64,000 nucleotides of DNA from Nocardia sp. BMG111209 (GTDB taxonomy: Bacteria > Actinomycetota > Actinomycetes > Mycobacteriales > Mycobacteriaceae). Location: the NCBI RefSeq assembly GCF_000381925.1, contig NZ_KB907307.1:4588001-4652000 (forward strand), read 5' to 3'. This document shows, piece after piece, positions 8,047-16,517 of the stretch (position 1 is the first letter of the stretch; each line of letters begins with the position of its first letter). The position numbers and the translations under genes are program-made. Under the pieces are notes generated by a model. That model was not told the origin of the DNA, did not search any database, and saw nothing but the letters and a program-made list of their open reading frames with translations.

Positions 8047-9153
8047 TCAGCGGCGGCGCAGCAGCGTCAGCGCGTCGGCGTCGGGCGAATCGGCCGTGAC
8101 GGTGTAGGTGAACAGGCGCTGGCCCTGGGTGTCGGGCAACTGCATCGCCTCGTAGTGCAACTCCACGTCGCCGATCTCCGGGTGATGCAGCAATTTGCTT
8201 CCGCGCGAACACAATCGGACGTCGTGGCGGGCCCACAGGGTGGCGAATTCGGGGCTCTTGATGCTGAGGTCGCCGATCAGTTCGGCCAGCAGGCGGTCGT
8301 CCGGATACTCGGCGGCGACGTACCGCAGCGAAGCCACCGCGAGGGCCGCCTCGTCGGACCAGCGCCGGTACAGCTCGCGCGTGTGCGGATCGAGGAACAG
8401 CAGCCGCATCTGATTGGGCCGCCGGGCGGGATCCGCGGGGGCGGTGTGGTCGAGATGTCCCGCGAGCAGGGCGTGGCCCAGTTCGTTCCAGGCGAGGATG
8501 TCGTTGCGGCGGCCCAGCAGCAGTCCGGGTACATCGGGCATGGATTCCAGCAACCGGACCGCACCGGGGCTCGGCGCCTCCGGGCGGCCCGGCCGGGGCC
8601 GGCGCGCAGCGGCGGGCCGGGCCAGCGCGTAGAGGTGGGCGCGCTCGTCGTCGGCGAGACGCAGTGCGCGGGAGAGGGATTCGATGACGGAATCCCCCGC
8701 GTTCGCGGACTGTCCCTGCTCCAGCCGGATGTAATAGTTGATCGAGATACCCGCCAGCTGGGCGAGTTCCTCCCGGCGCAGGCCCGGTACCCGCCGGGCG
8801 CCCCAGGTGGTGAGGCCGACATCGGCCGGGCTGAGCGCGGCGCGCCGGGTGCGCAGGAAGTCGCCCAGTTCGTTCGCGGGCGGTGCGGCGGGGCCGGGTC
8901 GGGCCGCACGCGACGCCGCGGTCCCCTGCGGCGCGGTCCCTTGCGGCGCGGTCCCTTGCGGCGCGGTCCCTTGCGGCGCGGTCCCTTGCGGCGCGGTCCC
9001 TTGCGGCGCGGTCCCTTGCGGCGCGGTCCCTTCCGGCGCTGTGGTCCCCTGCGGCGACGTGGTCCCTTGCGACGGCGTGGTCCCCTGCGACGGCGCGGTC
9101 GCGGCCGCCGGGATGGCCGAATCGTCCGGAGTGTGCCGTGAGTGTGCCCGCAT
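8047..9153 (-). CDS. XRE/MmyB-type transcriptional regulator with repetitive N-terminus
   Basis: 368-aa regulator from ATG 9153 (a GTG lies directly before it). Residues about 20-75 are a low-complexity Ala-Pro-Gln-Gly-Thr tract encoded by a 15/18-bp tandem repeat. Next comes an XRE helix-turn-helix (about 95-155; VPGLRREELAQLAGISINYYIRLEQG), then an MmyB-like ligand-binding domain (about 180-345) with the family LAWNELGHALLAGH and RRWSDEAALAVASLRY stretches. Such proteins bind fatty-acid-like ligands in known structures and commonly control adjacent redox or efflux genes. It diverges from the DHA2 pump at 9255, its likely target. The repeat tail could vary in length between strains. Confidence 0.88.
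   Translation of the reverse strand: MRAHSRHTPDDSAIPAAATAPSQGTTPSQGTTSPQGTTAPEGTAPQGTAPQGTAPQGTAPQGTAPQGTAPQGTAPQGTAASRAARPGPAAPPANELGDFLRTRRAALSPADVGLTTWGARRVPGLRREELAQLAGISINYYIRLEQGQSANAGDSVIESLSRALRLADDERAHLYALARPAAARRPRPGRPEAPSPGAVRLLESMPDVPGLLLGRRNDILAWNELGHALLAGHLDHTAPADPARRPNQMRLLFLDPHTRELYRRWSDEAALAVASLRYVAAEYPDDRLLAELIGDLSIKSPEFATLWARHDVRLCSRGSKLLHHPEIGDVELHYEAMQLPDTQGQRLFTYTVTADSPDADALTLLRRR
8920..9096. repeat. 15-bp/18-bp tandem repeat inside the MmyB-type regulator
   Basis: Eight consecutive 15-bp units (consensus GGTCCCTTGCGGCGC on the plus strand) occupy 8920-9039; six internal copies are identical. A 3-bp joint is followed by three 18-bp relatives (9043-9060, 9061-9078, 9079-9096). 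The unit length is a multiple of three, so changes in copy number keep the regulator in frame and only lengthen or shorten the A-P-Q-G-T linker. Confidence 0.95.
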
Positions 9154-9254
9154 CACTCCAGTGTGCCCGCTCGGGTGGCGGCGAGGCTGACCCTGGCAGT
9201 GGTACCCATCGCCGGGAGTGGTTGCCCGCCGGCGGCCGGACGAGAGTCGCCGAC

Positions 9255-10664
9255 ATGACCATCGACTCTCCCGTCGTCACCGACACCGCACCGGAGCGTT
9301 CCGTCCGGCTGCGTGACCGGGTGGCGCTGCTCGTCCTGTTGACCGCGAGTTTCACTCTCGCCGTGGACTTCTCGATTCTGAATGTGGCGCTGCCGCGGAT
9401 CGGCGCGGAGGTCGGGTTCGGCCTGGCCGATCTGCAGTGGATCGCCACCGCGTTCGCGGTGTGCGCGGCCGGGTTCACCCTGTTCTTCGGGCGGCTGGCG
9501 GATCTGTTCGGGCGCCGCCGGCAATTCCTCGCCGGGATGGCCGTGCTGGGCGTGGCCTCGCTGGCCGGCGGGCTCGCCACGACACCGTGGGTGCTGCTGC
9601 TCGCCCGGGTGGTCCAGGGGCTGGCCACCGCGGCGGTGACACCGGCCGCGCTGTCGCTGCTCACCACGTCGTTCCCGGAGGGGCGGCTGCGGGAGCGGGC
9701 GCTGGGGCTCAACGGGGCGCTGATGGCGGCCGGATTCACCACCGGGGCGATCCTGGGTGGGTTGCTGACCGATCTGATCAGCTGGCGGTGGGCGTTCTTC
9801 GTCAATGTCGTGGTCGCGGTGGCCGTACTGACCGTGGGACCGATCGTGTTGCGGGAGAACCGGTCCGAGGTCCGGCCGCGGCTGGACGCGCCGGGGGCGA
9901 TCACGGTGACGCTGGCGCTGGTGGCCGGGGTCTACGGGCTCACCCAGGCCGGTCAGCGGTCCTGGGGCGATCCGCGGTGCTGGGGTTTCCTGCTCGCCGC
10001 CGTAGTGTTGCTGCTCGTGTTCGCGGGGATCGAACGCCGCGTGGCGCAGCCGCTGGTGCCGCCGATGTTGTTGCGGCGCCGCGGCATCGGCTGGGGTAAC
10101 CCGGCCGGCATGCTCGCCTTCGCGACCGAGACCTCGGTGGTGTTCCTGCTGACCCTGTACCTGCAGAACGCGCGGGGGTTCACGCCGCTGCAGGCGGGCC
10201 TGACCTTCGCGGTGATGGGGCTCGGCACCGTGCTGGGCGGGATCGCGGGACCGCACGTGATCGGCCGGATCGGCGGAAAGTACGCGGTGGCAGCCGGTTT
10301 CGCGGTGCAGGCGGCGGCCACGCTGCCGCTGGTGTTCCTCGATTCGATGCCCGGCTGGTTCGTGGTGCTGCTGGTGGCGACCTTCGCCGGTGGCGTGGCG
10401 AATCTGGTGGCGATCGTGGGATTCATGGTGACCGCCACCTCGGGCCTGCCCGATTCCGAGCAGGGGCTGGCGACCGGACTGGCCACGATGAGTCAGCAGG
10501 TCGGTATCACGCTGGGCACGCCGATCATGTCGGCCGTGGTGACCGCGGCCGCCGGCGGGATCGCACACGGCGTCGCCACCGCCCTGGCCGTCGACGCCGC
10601 GGTCTGCCTGGCGTCCGCGGCGCTGTTCGCGGTCGCGCTACCGGGTTCGCGTACCCGGTCCTGA
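9255..10664 (+). CDS. MFS efflux transporter, DHA2 (14-TM) family
   Basis: 469-aa drug:H+ antiporter. After a short cytosolic N-terminus, helix 1 carries the family signature DFSILNVALPRI (about 38-49). The loop 2-3 motif GRLADLFGRRR follows at about 78-88, and motif C-like GAILGGLLTDLISWRWAFFVNV at about 160-181. About 14 hydrophobic segments are visible, ending in a short polar tail. It exports an unknown lipophilic compound across the inner membrane. The divergent MmyB-type regulator at 9153 is the likely controller. The ATG at 9255 is chosen because the frame upstream only reads through the repeat of the opposite gene. Confidence 0.9.
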   Translation: MTIDSPVVTDTAPERSVRLRDRVALLVLLTASFTLAVDFSILNVALPRIGAEVGFGLADLQWIATAFAVCAAGFTLFFGRLADLFGRRRQFLAGMAVLGVASLAGGLATTPWVLLLARVVQGLATAAVTPAALSLLTTSFPEGRLRERALGLNGALMAAGFTTGAILGGLLTDLISWRWAFFVNVVVAVAVLTVGPIVLRENRSEVRPRLDAPGAITVTLALVAGVYGLTQAGQRSWGDPRCWGFLLAAVVLLLVFAGIERRVAQPLVPPMLLRRRGIGWGNPAGMLAFATETSVVFLLTLYLQNARGFTPLQAGLTFAVMGLGTVLGGIAGPHVIGRIGGKYAVAAGFAVQAAATLPLVFLDSMPGWFVVLLVATFAGGVANLVAIVGFMVTATSGLPDSEQGLATGLATMSQQVGITLGTPIMSAVVTAAAGGIAHGVATALAVDAAVCLASAALFAVALPGSRTRS

Positions 10665-10670
10665 ATCGGC

Positions 10671-10685
10671 TCGCCGGGCCGGCGA
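10671..10685. terminator. Short GC dyad between convergent genes
   Basis: Arms TCGCCGG and CCGGCGA around a single G between the stops of the pump (10664) and the small minus-strand gene (10709). A second dyad, ACCGGGT/ACCCGGT, covers the last codons of the pump (10640-10659). Together they may end transcription from both sides. No T-run is present. Confidence 0.3.
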
Positions 10686-10708
10686 CGGTGCTGTGGTCGT
10701 TGCGGCCG

Positions 10709-10930
10709 TCACAGCCACAGTCGCCGGCACGGCAGCAGCGGCAGATCGCCGCCCAGCTCGCCGTCGATCGTCACGACCGCGCCGGAGCGGGCCATCGCCT
10801 CGGCGAATCGGTCGGCGACGGCGCGGTCGTCCTGATAGTCGAGTTCCACCGGCGGGGTCGCGAAGCTCACATGGATGTGGCACGGCTCCCGCTTCGTCTC
10901 TACGCCACCATCATCGTTGACCGCAGGCAT
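10709..10930 (-). CDS. Small hypothetical protein (73 aa)
   Basis: 73-aa acidic protein from ATG 10930; GGGAA lies 9-10 bases upstream. Its sequence looks genuinely coding: CHIHVSFATPPVELDYQDD in the middle, then an AVADRFAEAMARSGAVVTIDG helix-strand unit and a C-terminal LPLLPCRRLWL. No family recognised. Convergent with the efflux pump and divergent from the P450 gene. The compositional quality is better than overlapping frames, but with no homologue known to me this remains a prediction. Confidence 0.55.
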   Translation of the reverse strand: MPAVNDDGGVETKREPCHIHVSFATPPVELDYQDDRAVADRFAEAMARSGAVVTIDGELGGDLPLLPCRRLWL

Positions 10931-11296
10931 GTCATCGGTTCCCAACTATCGTCCGGCGGCCGCCACCCGACGGGGCGGTGTCGGCCGATACTTCGTGTCT
11001 CACAGGATGACCGGATTGCACGTGCGCGGCATCCGTAATCGCGAATACCGACCGCTTAGGTATATCGGCCACGGCCCGGCAACATACCGACCGGCCACTC
11101 GGCGGCGGGATATCGATGAACCGGTCCGCGACCGCTCGGCAACGTATTGTGGCCTGGCACTTGGCAATCCGGGCCGCCGCGGGCAACCGTCCGCGCGCAC
11201 GGAGACGGTCCGCCGATCGTTGCTCAGGGGAACGAATGAGTTCTATCCTGGTCGGGTTAGTGAACGTTTGTTTGGTAACAACTCTTGGGGGTCGCT
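10931..11296. other. Intergenic region upstream of the P450 gene, no gene seen
   Basis: 366 bp between the divergent small gene and the P450. Frames here lack coding character. The right half is AT-richer; a loose promoter match (TTGCTC at 11220, 18 bp, TATCCT at 11244) and a weak dyad GTTA...TAAC (11256-11279) precede the P450 start. Nothing else recognised. Confidence 0.5.
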
Positions 11297-12496
11297 GTGA
11301 CCGAAACCCTTCCCACCTACCCCATGTCCCGGGCCGCCGACAGCCCGTTCGATCCACCTCCGGACCTGCGCGACGTCGAACCGGTCGGCCGGGTTCGCAT
11401 CTGGAGCGGCGAGACTCCTTGGCTCGTCACGAGTTACGACGCTCAGCGAGATGTGCTGGCCGATCAGCGGTTCAGCGCCGATACCCAGCGGACCGGCTTC
11501 CCGCACCAGTCCGCCTCGACCGCCGAGCGCCGCCGGGACTTCCGGCCGTTCATCGTGATGGACGATCCGGAACACGCGCGGCTGCGAAAGATGTTGACCC
11601 GCAACTTCATGATCAAGCGCATCGACGCGCTGCGACCGCGGGTGCAGCAGATCGTCGACGAGCTCATCGACGCACTGCTGGCCGGGCCGAAACCGGCGGA
11701 TCTGGTGCGCGCCTTCGCGTTACCGGTGCCCTCGCTGGTGATCTGCGAGCTGCTCGGGGTGCCGTACGCGGATCACGATTTCTTCCAGGCGTGCAGCCGC
11801 AGACTCATCTCCCGGGACACGCCGGTCGACGAGGCGCTGGCCGCGAGCAACGAATTGCGTTCGTACCTGCGCGATCTCGTCCTCGACAAGCAGCGGTCGC
11901 CGACCGACGACATGCTCGGCCGGCTGGTCGCCGATCAGCTCGCCGCCGGTGCGGTGACCGTCGACGAGGTGGTGAGCATGGGTGTGCTCATGCTGATCGC
12001 CGGGCACGAGACCACCGCCAACATGATCGGTCTCGGCACGCTGGCGCTGTTGCACCATCCGGATCAGCTTGCCGAACTGCGCGATACGCGGGATCCGGCG
12101 CTCGTCGCCAACGCCGTCGAGGAGCTGCTGCGCTACCTGACCATCGTGCATTCCGGCCGGCGCCGGGTCGCCACCGAGGATGTGGAGGTGGACGGGCGGC
12201 TGGTCCGGGCCGGTGAGGGCATCATCCTGGCCAACGACGCCGGCAACCGGGACGCCGAGGCGTTCCCCGAACCGGATCGGCTCGACATCCATCGGCAGGC
12301 CCGGCACCACATCGCCTTCGGCTACGGCGTGCACCAGTGCCTCGGCCAGCCGCTGGCCCGGATGGAACTGCAGATCGTCTACGGCACGCTGTATCGCCGA
12401 ATTCCCACGCTGCGCTCGGCCGTTCCGCTCGCGGAGATCGAGTTCAAACACGACATGATCGTGTACGGCGTCCACGCGCTGCCCGTCACCTGGTGA
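11297..12496 (+). CDS. Cytochrome P450 (actinobacterial class I)
   Basis: 399-aa soluble P450 from GTG 11297, preceded by GGGGG at a five-base spacing (a TTG at 11285 is in frame). All diagnostic motifs are present: I-helix oxygen-binding AGHETT (235-240), K-helix ExxR in EELLR (275-279), and the heme loop FGYGVHQCLG (341-350) with heme-ligand Cys348. It should hydroxylate a hydrophobic substrate using electrons from the ferredoxin encoded 10 bp downstream. No ferredoxin reductase is adjacent, so a housekeeping one must serve. The CYP family cannot be fixed by eye; it resembles the CYP105/107 type. Confidence 0.93.
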   Translation: MTETLPTYPMSRAADSPFDPPPDLRDVEPVGRVRIWSGETPWLVTSYDAQRDVLADQRFSADTQRTGFPHQSASTAERRRDFRPFIVMDDPEHARLRKMLTRNFMIKRIDALRPRVQQIVDELIDALLAGPKPADLVRAFALPVPSLVICELLGVPYADHDFFQACSRRLISRDTPVDEALAASNELRSYLRDLVLDKQRSPTDDMLGRLVADQLAAGAVTVDEVVSMGVLMLIAGHETTANMIGLGTLALLHHPDQLAELRDTRDPALVANAVEELLRYLTIVHSGRRRVATEDVEVDGRLVRAGEGIILANDAGNRDAEAFPEPDRLDIHRQARHHIAFGYGVHQCLGQPLARMELQIVYGTLYRRIPTLRSAVPLAEIEFKHDMIVYGVHALPVTW

Positions 12497-12506
12497 GGAC
12501 CGACTC

Positions 12507-12704
12507 ATGAAAGTTGTTGTGGATCAGGACAAGTGCATCGGTTCGGGGCAGTGCGTGCTGGTGGCCCCGGAGGTGTTCGACCAGCGCGACGACGATGCGA
12601 TCGTGGTGCTGCTCCAGGAGCATCCGGCCGCCGCCCACGAGGACGGGGTGCGCCAGGCCGCCCGGCTGTGCCCGGCGCTGGCGATCGAACTCGACGAACA
12701 GTGA
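12507..12704 (+). CDS. [3Fe-4S]-type ferredoxin partnering the P450
   Basis: 65-aa ferredoxin. The cluster ligands are Cys10 and Cys16 in CIGSGQC and Cys54 in RLCPALAI; the usual second cysteine of the CxxCxxC set is replaced by Gly12, giving the CxxGxxC pattern typical of [3Fe-4S] ferredoxins that feed bacterial P450s. It starts 10 bp after the P450 stop, so the two form an operon. A perfect hairpin follows the stop. Confidence 0.93.
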   Translation: MKVVVDQDKCIGSGQCVLVAPEVFDQRDDDAIVVLLQEHPAAAHEDGVRQAARLCPALAIELDEQ

Positions 12705-12708
12705 GCGA

Positions 12709-12735
12709 CGGGATCCGGCCCGCGACCGGATCCCG
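12709..12735 (+). terminator. Hairpin after the ferredoxin gene
   Basis: Ten-base perfect arms CGGGATCCGG (12709-12718) and CCGGATCCCG (12726-12735) with a 7-base loop, directly after the ferredoxin stop. No U-tract, as is common in actinomycetes. It would separate, or attenuate read-through into, the DUF3556 gene on the same strand. Confidence 0.5.
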
Positions 12736-12838
12736 CCACCGTGTGTCTATCACGTGATTGACAGCATCGGCCGCGGATGTCACCGTATCCGGACCGGCTG
12801 CCGCATCGGGGCGTGACGCCGGGGACGGAGGCGTTCCG

Positions 12839-14557
12839 ATGGGATTTCTCGAGCCCGAGCTGCCCACGCTGGATCTGGCGGAATGGTCGAAAGGCTCACG
12901 CGGGGAACGGATCCGGCCGATGGCCCGGCACTGGGCCGAGGTCGGCTTCGGCACGCCGGCGGTGCTGCACCTGTTCTACGTGGCCAAGATCGGGCTGTAT
13001 CTGCTCGGCGGCTGGCTGATCGCGGGCTGCACCCCCGGCCTGGGCGGGCCCACCGCGGTCGGATCGTGGTGGTCGGAGCCGATCGTGTTCGAGAAGATCG
13101 TGCTGTACACCATGCTATTCGAGGTGATCGGGCTGGGCTGCGGATTCGGGCCGCTGAACAACCGGTACTTCCCGCCGATGGGGTCCGTCCTGTATTGGCT
13201 GCGGCCCCACACGATTCGGCTGCCACCGTGGCCGCGGCGGGTGCCGTTCACGGCGGGCGACGACCGCACGCCGGTGGACGTCGCGCTCTACGCCGCGCTG
13301 CTGGTGGCGATCTGCTGGGCGCTGGGTTCCGGTGGCGCCGGCCCGGATCCGGTGTCGCACCACGGCACCGGACTGCTGCCGCGCTGGGAGATCGGGCTGA
13401 TCCTGGTGCTGCTGGCGGCGGCCGGGCTGCGCGACAAGGTGATCTTCCTGGCCGCTCGCGGCGAGGTGTACGCGACGCTGACGGTCACCTTCCTGTTCGG
13501 CGGCGCCGATACCGTGATCGGGGCGAAGCTGATCTTCGTCGTGATCTGGGTGGGTGCGGCGACCTCGAAACTGAACCGGCACTTCCCCTTCGTGGTGTCG
13601 ACGATGATGTCCAACAGTCCGGTGATGCGGCCGCGCGCGCTCAAACGCCGGTTCTTCGAACGCTTTCCGGACGATCTGCGGCCGGGCCGATGGTCGCGGG
13701 TAGTCGCGCACGTCTCCACCGCGATCGAGATGGCCGGGGGCATCGTCCTGCTGTGCTCCGGCGGCGGCCCGGTGACCGCGGTCGTGGCGACGGTCCTGGT
13801 GTGCTTCCACCTGGCGATCCTCACCGCGATCCCGATGGGGGTACCGCTGGAGTGGAACGTCTTCATGATCTACGGCGTGCTGGCGCTGTTCGTCGCACAC
13901 GCGGACCTGCGGCCGTGGAATCTGACGCATCCCGCGCCGGCCGTGCTGCTGACGCTGCTGGCGGCGGGGGTCGTGGTCGCCGGAAATCTGTTCCCGCGCA
14001 AGGTCTCCTTCCTGCCCGGCATGCGGTACTACGCCGGGAACTGGGACACCACGCTGTGGTGCGTACTGCCCTCGGCGGCCCGGAAGATCGACGAGCACGT
14101 GGTGGCGATCGCGAGCATGCCGCAGGCCCAGCTGGAGCGGGTGTACGGCAAGGATCGCGCGGTGATCCCGCTCTATCTGGGATACGCGTTCCGCGCGATG
14201 AATTCGCACGGGCGGGCGCTGTTCACGCTGGTGCACCGCGCGATACCCGCCGACCGGGCGGCCGAGTACACCGTCACCGACGGGGAACGGATCTGCAGCA
14301 CCGCGATCGGCTGGAATTTCGGTGACGGGCATATGCACAACGAGCAGCTGATCGCGGCCCTGCAGCGGCGCTGCGGATTCGAGCCCGGCGAGGTCCGCGT
14401 GATCCTGCTGGACGCTCAGCCGATCCATCGGCAGACCCAGCGGTATCGCCTGATCGACGCGGCCACCGGGGAATTCGAGCGCGGCACCGTCCGGGTGGCG
14501 GATCTGGTGACCCGTCAGCCCTGGGACGACGACGTGCCGGTGGCGGTGGACCGCTAG
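12839..14557 (+). CDS. DUF3556-family multi-spanning membrane protein
   Basis: 572-aa membrane protein from ATG 12839, where GGAGG sits at good spacing; longer in-frame starts exist but lack a ribosome site. It looks like DUF3556, a family of unknown function seen in mycolata. Several hydrophobic segments are visible: about 45-65, 85-105, 150-165, 180-195, 210-240, 300-325, 330-350 and 360-395. A soluble C-terminal third follows, with RRCGFEPGEVRVILLDAQPIHRQTQ. Family proteins often lie near P450, steroid or lipid catabolism genes, which fits the P450-ferredoxin pair just upstream. The biochemical role is unknown. Confidence 0.82.
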   Translation: MGFLEPELPTLDLAEWSKGSRGERIRPMARHWAEVGFGTPAVLHLFYVAKIGLYLLGGWLIAGCTPGLGGPTAVGSWWSEPIVFEKIVLYTMLFEVIGLGCGFGPLNNRYFPPMGSVLYWLRPHTIRLPPWPRRVPFTAGDDRTPVDVALYAALLVAICWALGSGGAGPDPVSHHGTGLLPRWEIGLILVLLAAAGLRDKVIFLAARGEVYATLTVTFLFGGADTVIGAKLIFVVIWVGAATSKLNRHFPFVVSTMMSNSPVMRPRALKRRFFERFPDDLRPGRWSRVVAHVSTAIEMAGGIVLLCSGGGPVTAVVATVLVCFHLAILTAIPMGVPLEWNVFMIYGVLALFVAHADLRPWNLTHPAPAVLLTLLAAGVVVAGNLFPRKVSFLPGMRYYAGNWDTTLWCVLPSAARKIDEHVVAIASMPQAQLERVYGKDRAVIPLYLGYAFRAMNSHGRALFTLVHRAIPADRAAEYTVTDGERICSTAIGWNFGDGHMHNEQLIAALQRRCGFEPGEVRVILLDAQPIHRQTQRYRLIDAATGEFERGTVRVADLVTRQPWDDDVPVAVDR

Positions 14558-14560
14558 CGC

Positions 14561-15295
14561 TCAGCCCGCGGTCATGCCGCCGTCGACGACGAATTCCGAA
14601 CCGGTGCAATAGCTGGACTCGGCACTGGCCAGGAACACCACCAGGCCGCTGACCTCCTCCGCCACCCCGAGCCGGGTGAGCGTATTCGCCTCGCGGTCGG
14701 CGGTGGCGCCGGTCGGTGCGCCGATCATCGGGGTGAGGATCCCGCCCGGGTGCACCGAATTGACCCGCACGCCATGGGGAGCCAGTTCCAGCGCGGCCGA
14801 TTTGGTCAGGCCCCGCAGGCCGAATTTGGAGGCGGTGTAGGCGTGCATCCCGGCCACGCCCTGCATACCCGCGGCCGAGGAGATATTGACCACCGCGGCG
14901 GGCCGGGCCGCCACCAGCGCGTCGCGGGCTGCGGACAGGCCGAGGAACGGGCCGGTCAGGTTGATCGACAGCACCCGCTGCCACTGCTGTTCGGTATAGG
15001 TGCCGAGTGCGCCGCCGTCGAGGACGCCGGCGTTGTTGACCAGCACGTCCAGCTTGCCGAACAGCTCGACCGACCGGGCGACGGCGGCCGTCCAGGCCGC
15101 GGCGGAGGTCACGTCGAGCGGGACGTAGGCGGCGTTGTCCCCCAGTTCGGCGGCCAGTTTCGCGCCGGCCTCGGCGGCGATGTCGCCGAGGACCACCCGC
15201 GCACCCTCCGCGACGAATGCGCGGGCGTGCGAGGCGCCCATCCCCGAGGCGCCGCCGCTGATCAGCGCCACGCGGCCGGCCAGTCGTCCACTCAT
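14561..15295 (-). CDS. Short-chain dehydrogenase/reductase (SDR)
   Basis: 244-aa classical SDR. The cofactor loop is SGGASGMGASHA (13-24), with an acidic residue at the end of strand 2 (VVLGDIAAE), which favours NAD(H). NNAG lies at about 85-88. The catalytic Ser is in NISSAAGMQG, and the YTASK motif carries Tyr and Lys. The C-terminal CTGSEFVVDGGMTAG is typical of 3-alpha/20-beta-hydroxysteroid dehydrogenase-like members. It is the last gene of the leftward run that begins with the enoyl-CoA hydratase, 25 bp behind the old-yellow-enzyme gene, and is convergent with the DUF3556 gene, leaving only 3 bp between stops. Confidence 0.92.
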   Translation of the reverse strand: MSGRLAGRVALISGGASGMGASHARAFVAEGARVVLGDIAAEAGAKLAAELGDNAAYVPLDVTSAAAWTAAVARSVELFGKLDVLVNNAGVLDGGALGTYTEQQWQRVLSINLTGPFLGLSAARDALVAARPAAVVNISSAAGMQGVAGMHAYTASKFGLRGLTKSAALELAPHGVRVNSVHPGGILTPMIGAPTGATADREANTLTRLGVAEEVSGLVVFLASAESSYCTGSEFVVDGGMTAG

Positions 15296-15320
15296 GTTGT
15301 GCCCCTTCGCTTCCCGGCCC

Positions 15321-16517
15321 TCAGGCCGGTTCCGTGGTCAGCGGTTCGGCCGGCTGATCGGGCCGGAACACGCAGCGGGTGCGGGTGTAGATGGTCGGCA
15401 TGCAGGCATTGCAGTGCACACAGGCGGACCGGGTGGTGGCATCGGATCGGATGCGGTGCAACAGATTCGGCTCGCGCAGCAGGGCCCGGCCCATCGCCAC
15501 GAAATCGAAGCCCTCGGCCCGCGCCAGCTCCATGGTCGCCAGATTCGTGATACCGCCCAGCAGGACCAGCGGCATCGACAGCTCCCGGCGGTAGTGCCGC
15601 GCCCGCTCCAGCAGGAAGCCGTCGCGATACGGGTACTCCTTCAGGAACTTCCGGCCCACCACGTAGAAGCCCAGCCGCGCGGGAGTGGGCAGCACCTTCG
15701 CGAAATCGCGGCGCGGCGCGTCGCCGTGGAACAGCAGCATCGGATTCAACAGCGAACTGCCGGCGGTCAATTCGAGTGCGTCCAGCGCGCCGTCCGCCTC
15801 CAGCCAGGCGGCCACCTGCAGCGATTCCGGCACCTCCAGGCCGCCGCGCACGCCGTCGGTCATGTTCAGCTTCGCCGTCACCGCGAGCCGGTCGCCGACG
15901 GCCGCCCGCACCGCGCGGGCGATCTCGCGGGCCAGCCGGGCCCGGTTGGCGGTGGAGCCGCCGTAGCGGTCCTTGCGGTGGTTCAGCTTCGGGCTCAGGA
16001 AGGAGCTCACCAGATAGTTGTGGCCGAAATGGATTTCGACCGCGTCGAATCCGGATTCGGCCGCCAGCCGCGCGGCGTTCGCGTGGGCGGCGATCACCTC
16101 GGCGATCTGGTGCTCGTCGGGAACTCGCATGCGGCTCATGGACAACGGGCTGAACATCGGGCTCGGCGACAGTGCCGGAACGCGATTGGAGGCGGCGTTG
16201 GCCACCGGCCCGGCGTGGCCGATCTGCGCGCTCGCCGCGGCGCCCTCGGCGTGCACCGCGTCGGTGAGCCGGCGCAGGCCGGGCACCGCCTCGGGCCGCA
16301 TCCAGATCTGGTGCCGGTCGGTGCGGCCGCCGGGGGCGACGGCACAGTAGGCGACCGTGGTCATCCCGACACCGCCGGCGGCGATCTCGCGATGGAAGTC
16401 GATCAGGTCGTCGGTGACCAGCGCGTCCGGGGTGCGGCCCTCGAAGGTCGCGGCCTTGAGCACGCGATTGCGCAGGGTCACCGGGCCGAGCGTGGCCGGT
16501 TCGAAGATGTCGGTCAT
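15321..16517 (-). CDS. NADH:flavin oxidoreductase (old yellow enzyme family)
   Basis: 398-aa FMN TIM-barrel enzyme from ATG 16517, with AGGAG eight to nine bases upstream. Family landmarks: LGPVTLRNRVLKAAT at the N-terminus, QIGHAGP (about 98-104), HFGHNYLVSSFLSPKLNHRKDRYGGS (about 160-185, active-site His pair and substrate loop), and FVAMGRALLREP near the end. A cysteine cluster CVHCNACM plus a further Cys close to the C-terminus resembles the group with a metal- or cluster-like tail. No extra C-terminal FAD/NAD domain is present, unlike 2,4-dienoyl-CoA reductase. It overlaps the TetR stop by ATGA and probably reduces an activated C=C bond. Confidence 0.9.
   Translation of the reverse strand: MTDIFEPATLGPVTLRNRVLKAATFEGRTPDALVTDDLIDFHREIAAGGVGMTTVAYCAVAPGGRTDRHQIWMRPEAVPGLRRLTDAVHAEGAAASAQIGHAGPVANAASNRVPALSPSPMFSPLSMSRMRVPDEHQIAEVIAAHANAARLAAESGFDAVEIHFGHNYLVSSFLSPKLNHRKDRYGGSTANRARLAREIARAVRAAVGDRLAVTAKLNMTDGVRGGLEVPESLQVAAWLEADGALDALELTAGSSLLNPMLLFHGDAPRRDFAKVLPTPARLGFYVVGRKFLKEYPYRDGFLLERARHYRRELSMPLVLLGGITNLATMELARAEGFDFVAMGRALLREPNLLHRIRSDATTRSACVHCNACMPTIYTRTRCVFRPDQPAEPLTTEPA

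Noticed and set aside
8920..9096. Possible CRISPR-like array
   Set aside because: Units are 15-18 bp, contiguous and without spacers; they lie inside a coding region and keep its frame.
8883..9254. Extended N-terminus of the efflux pump on the plus strand
   Set aside because: It only translates the opposite gene's repeat into low-complexity Ala-Arg-Ser; a normal MFS start exists at 9255.
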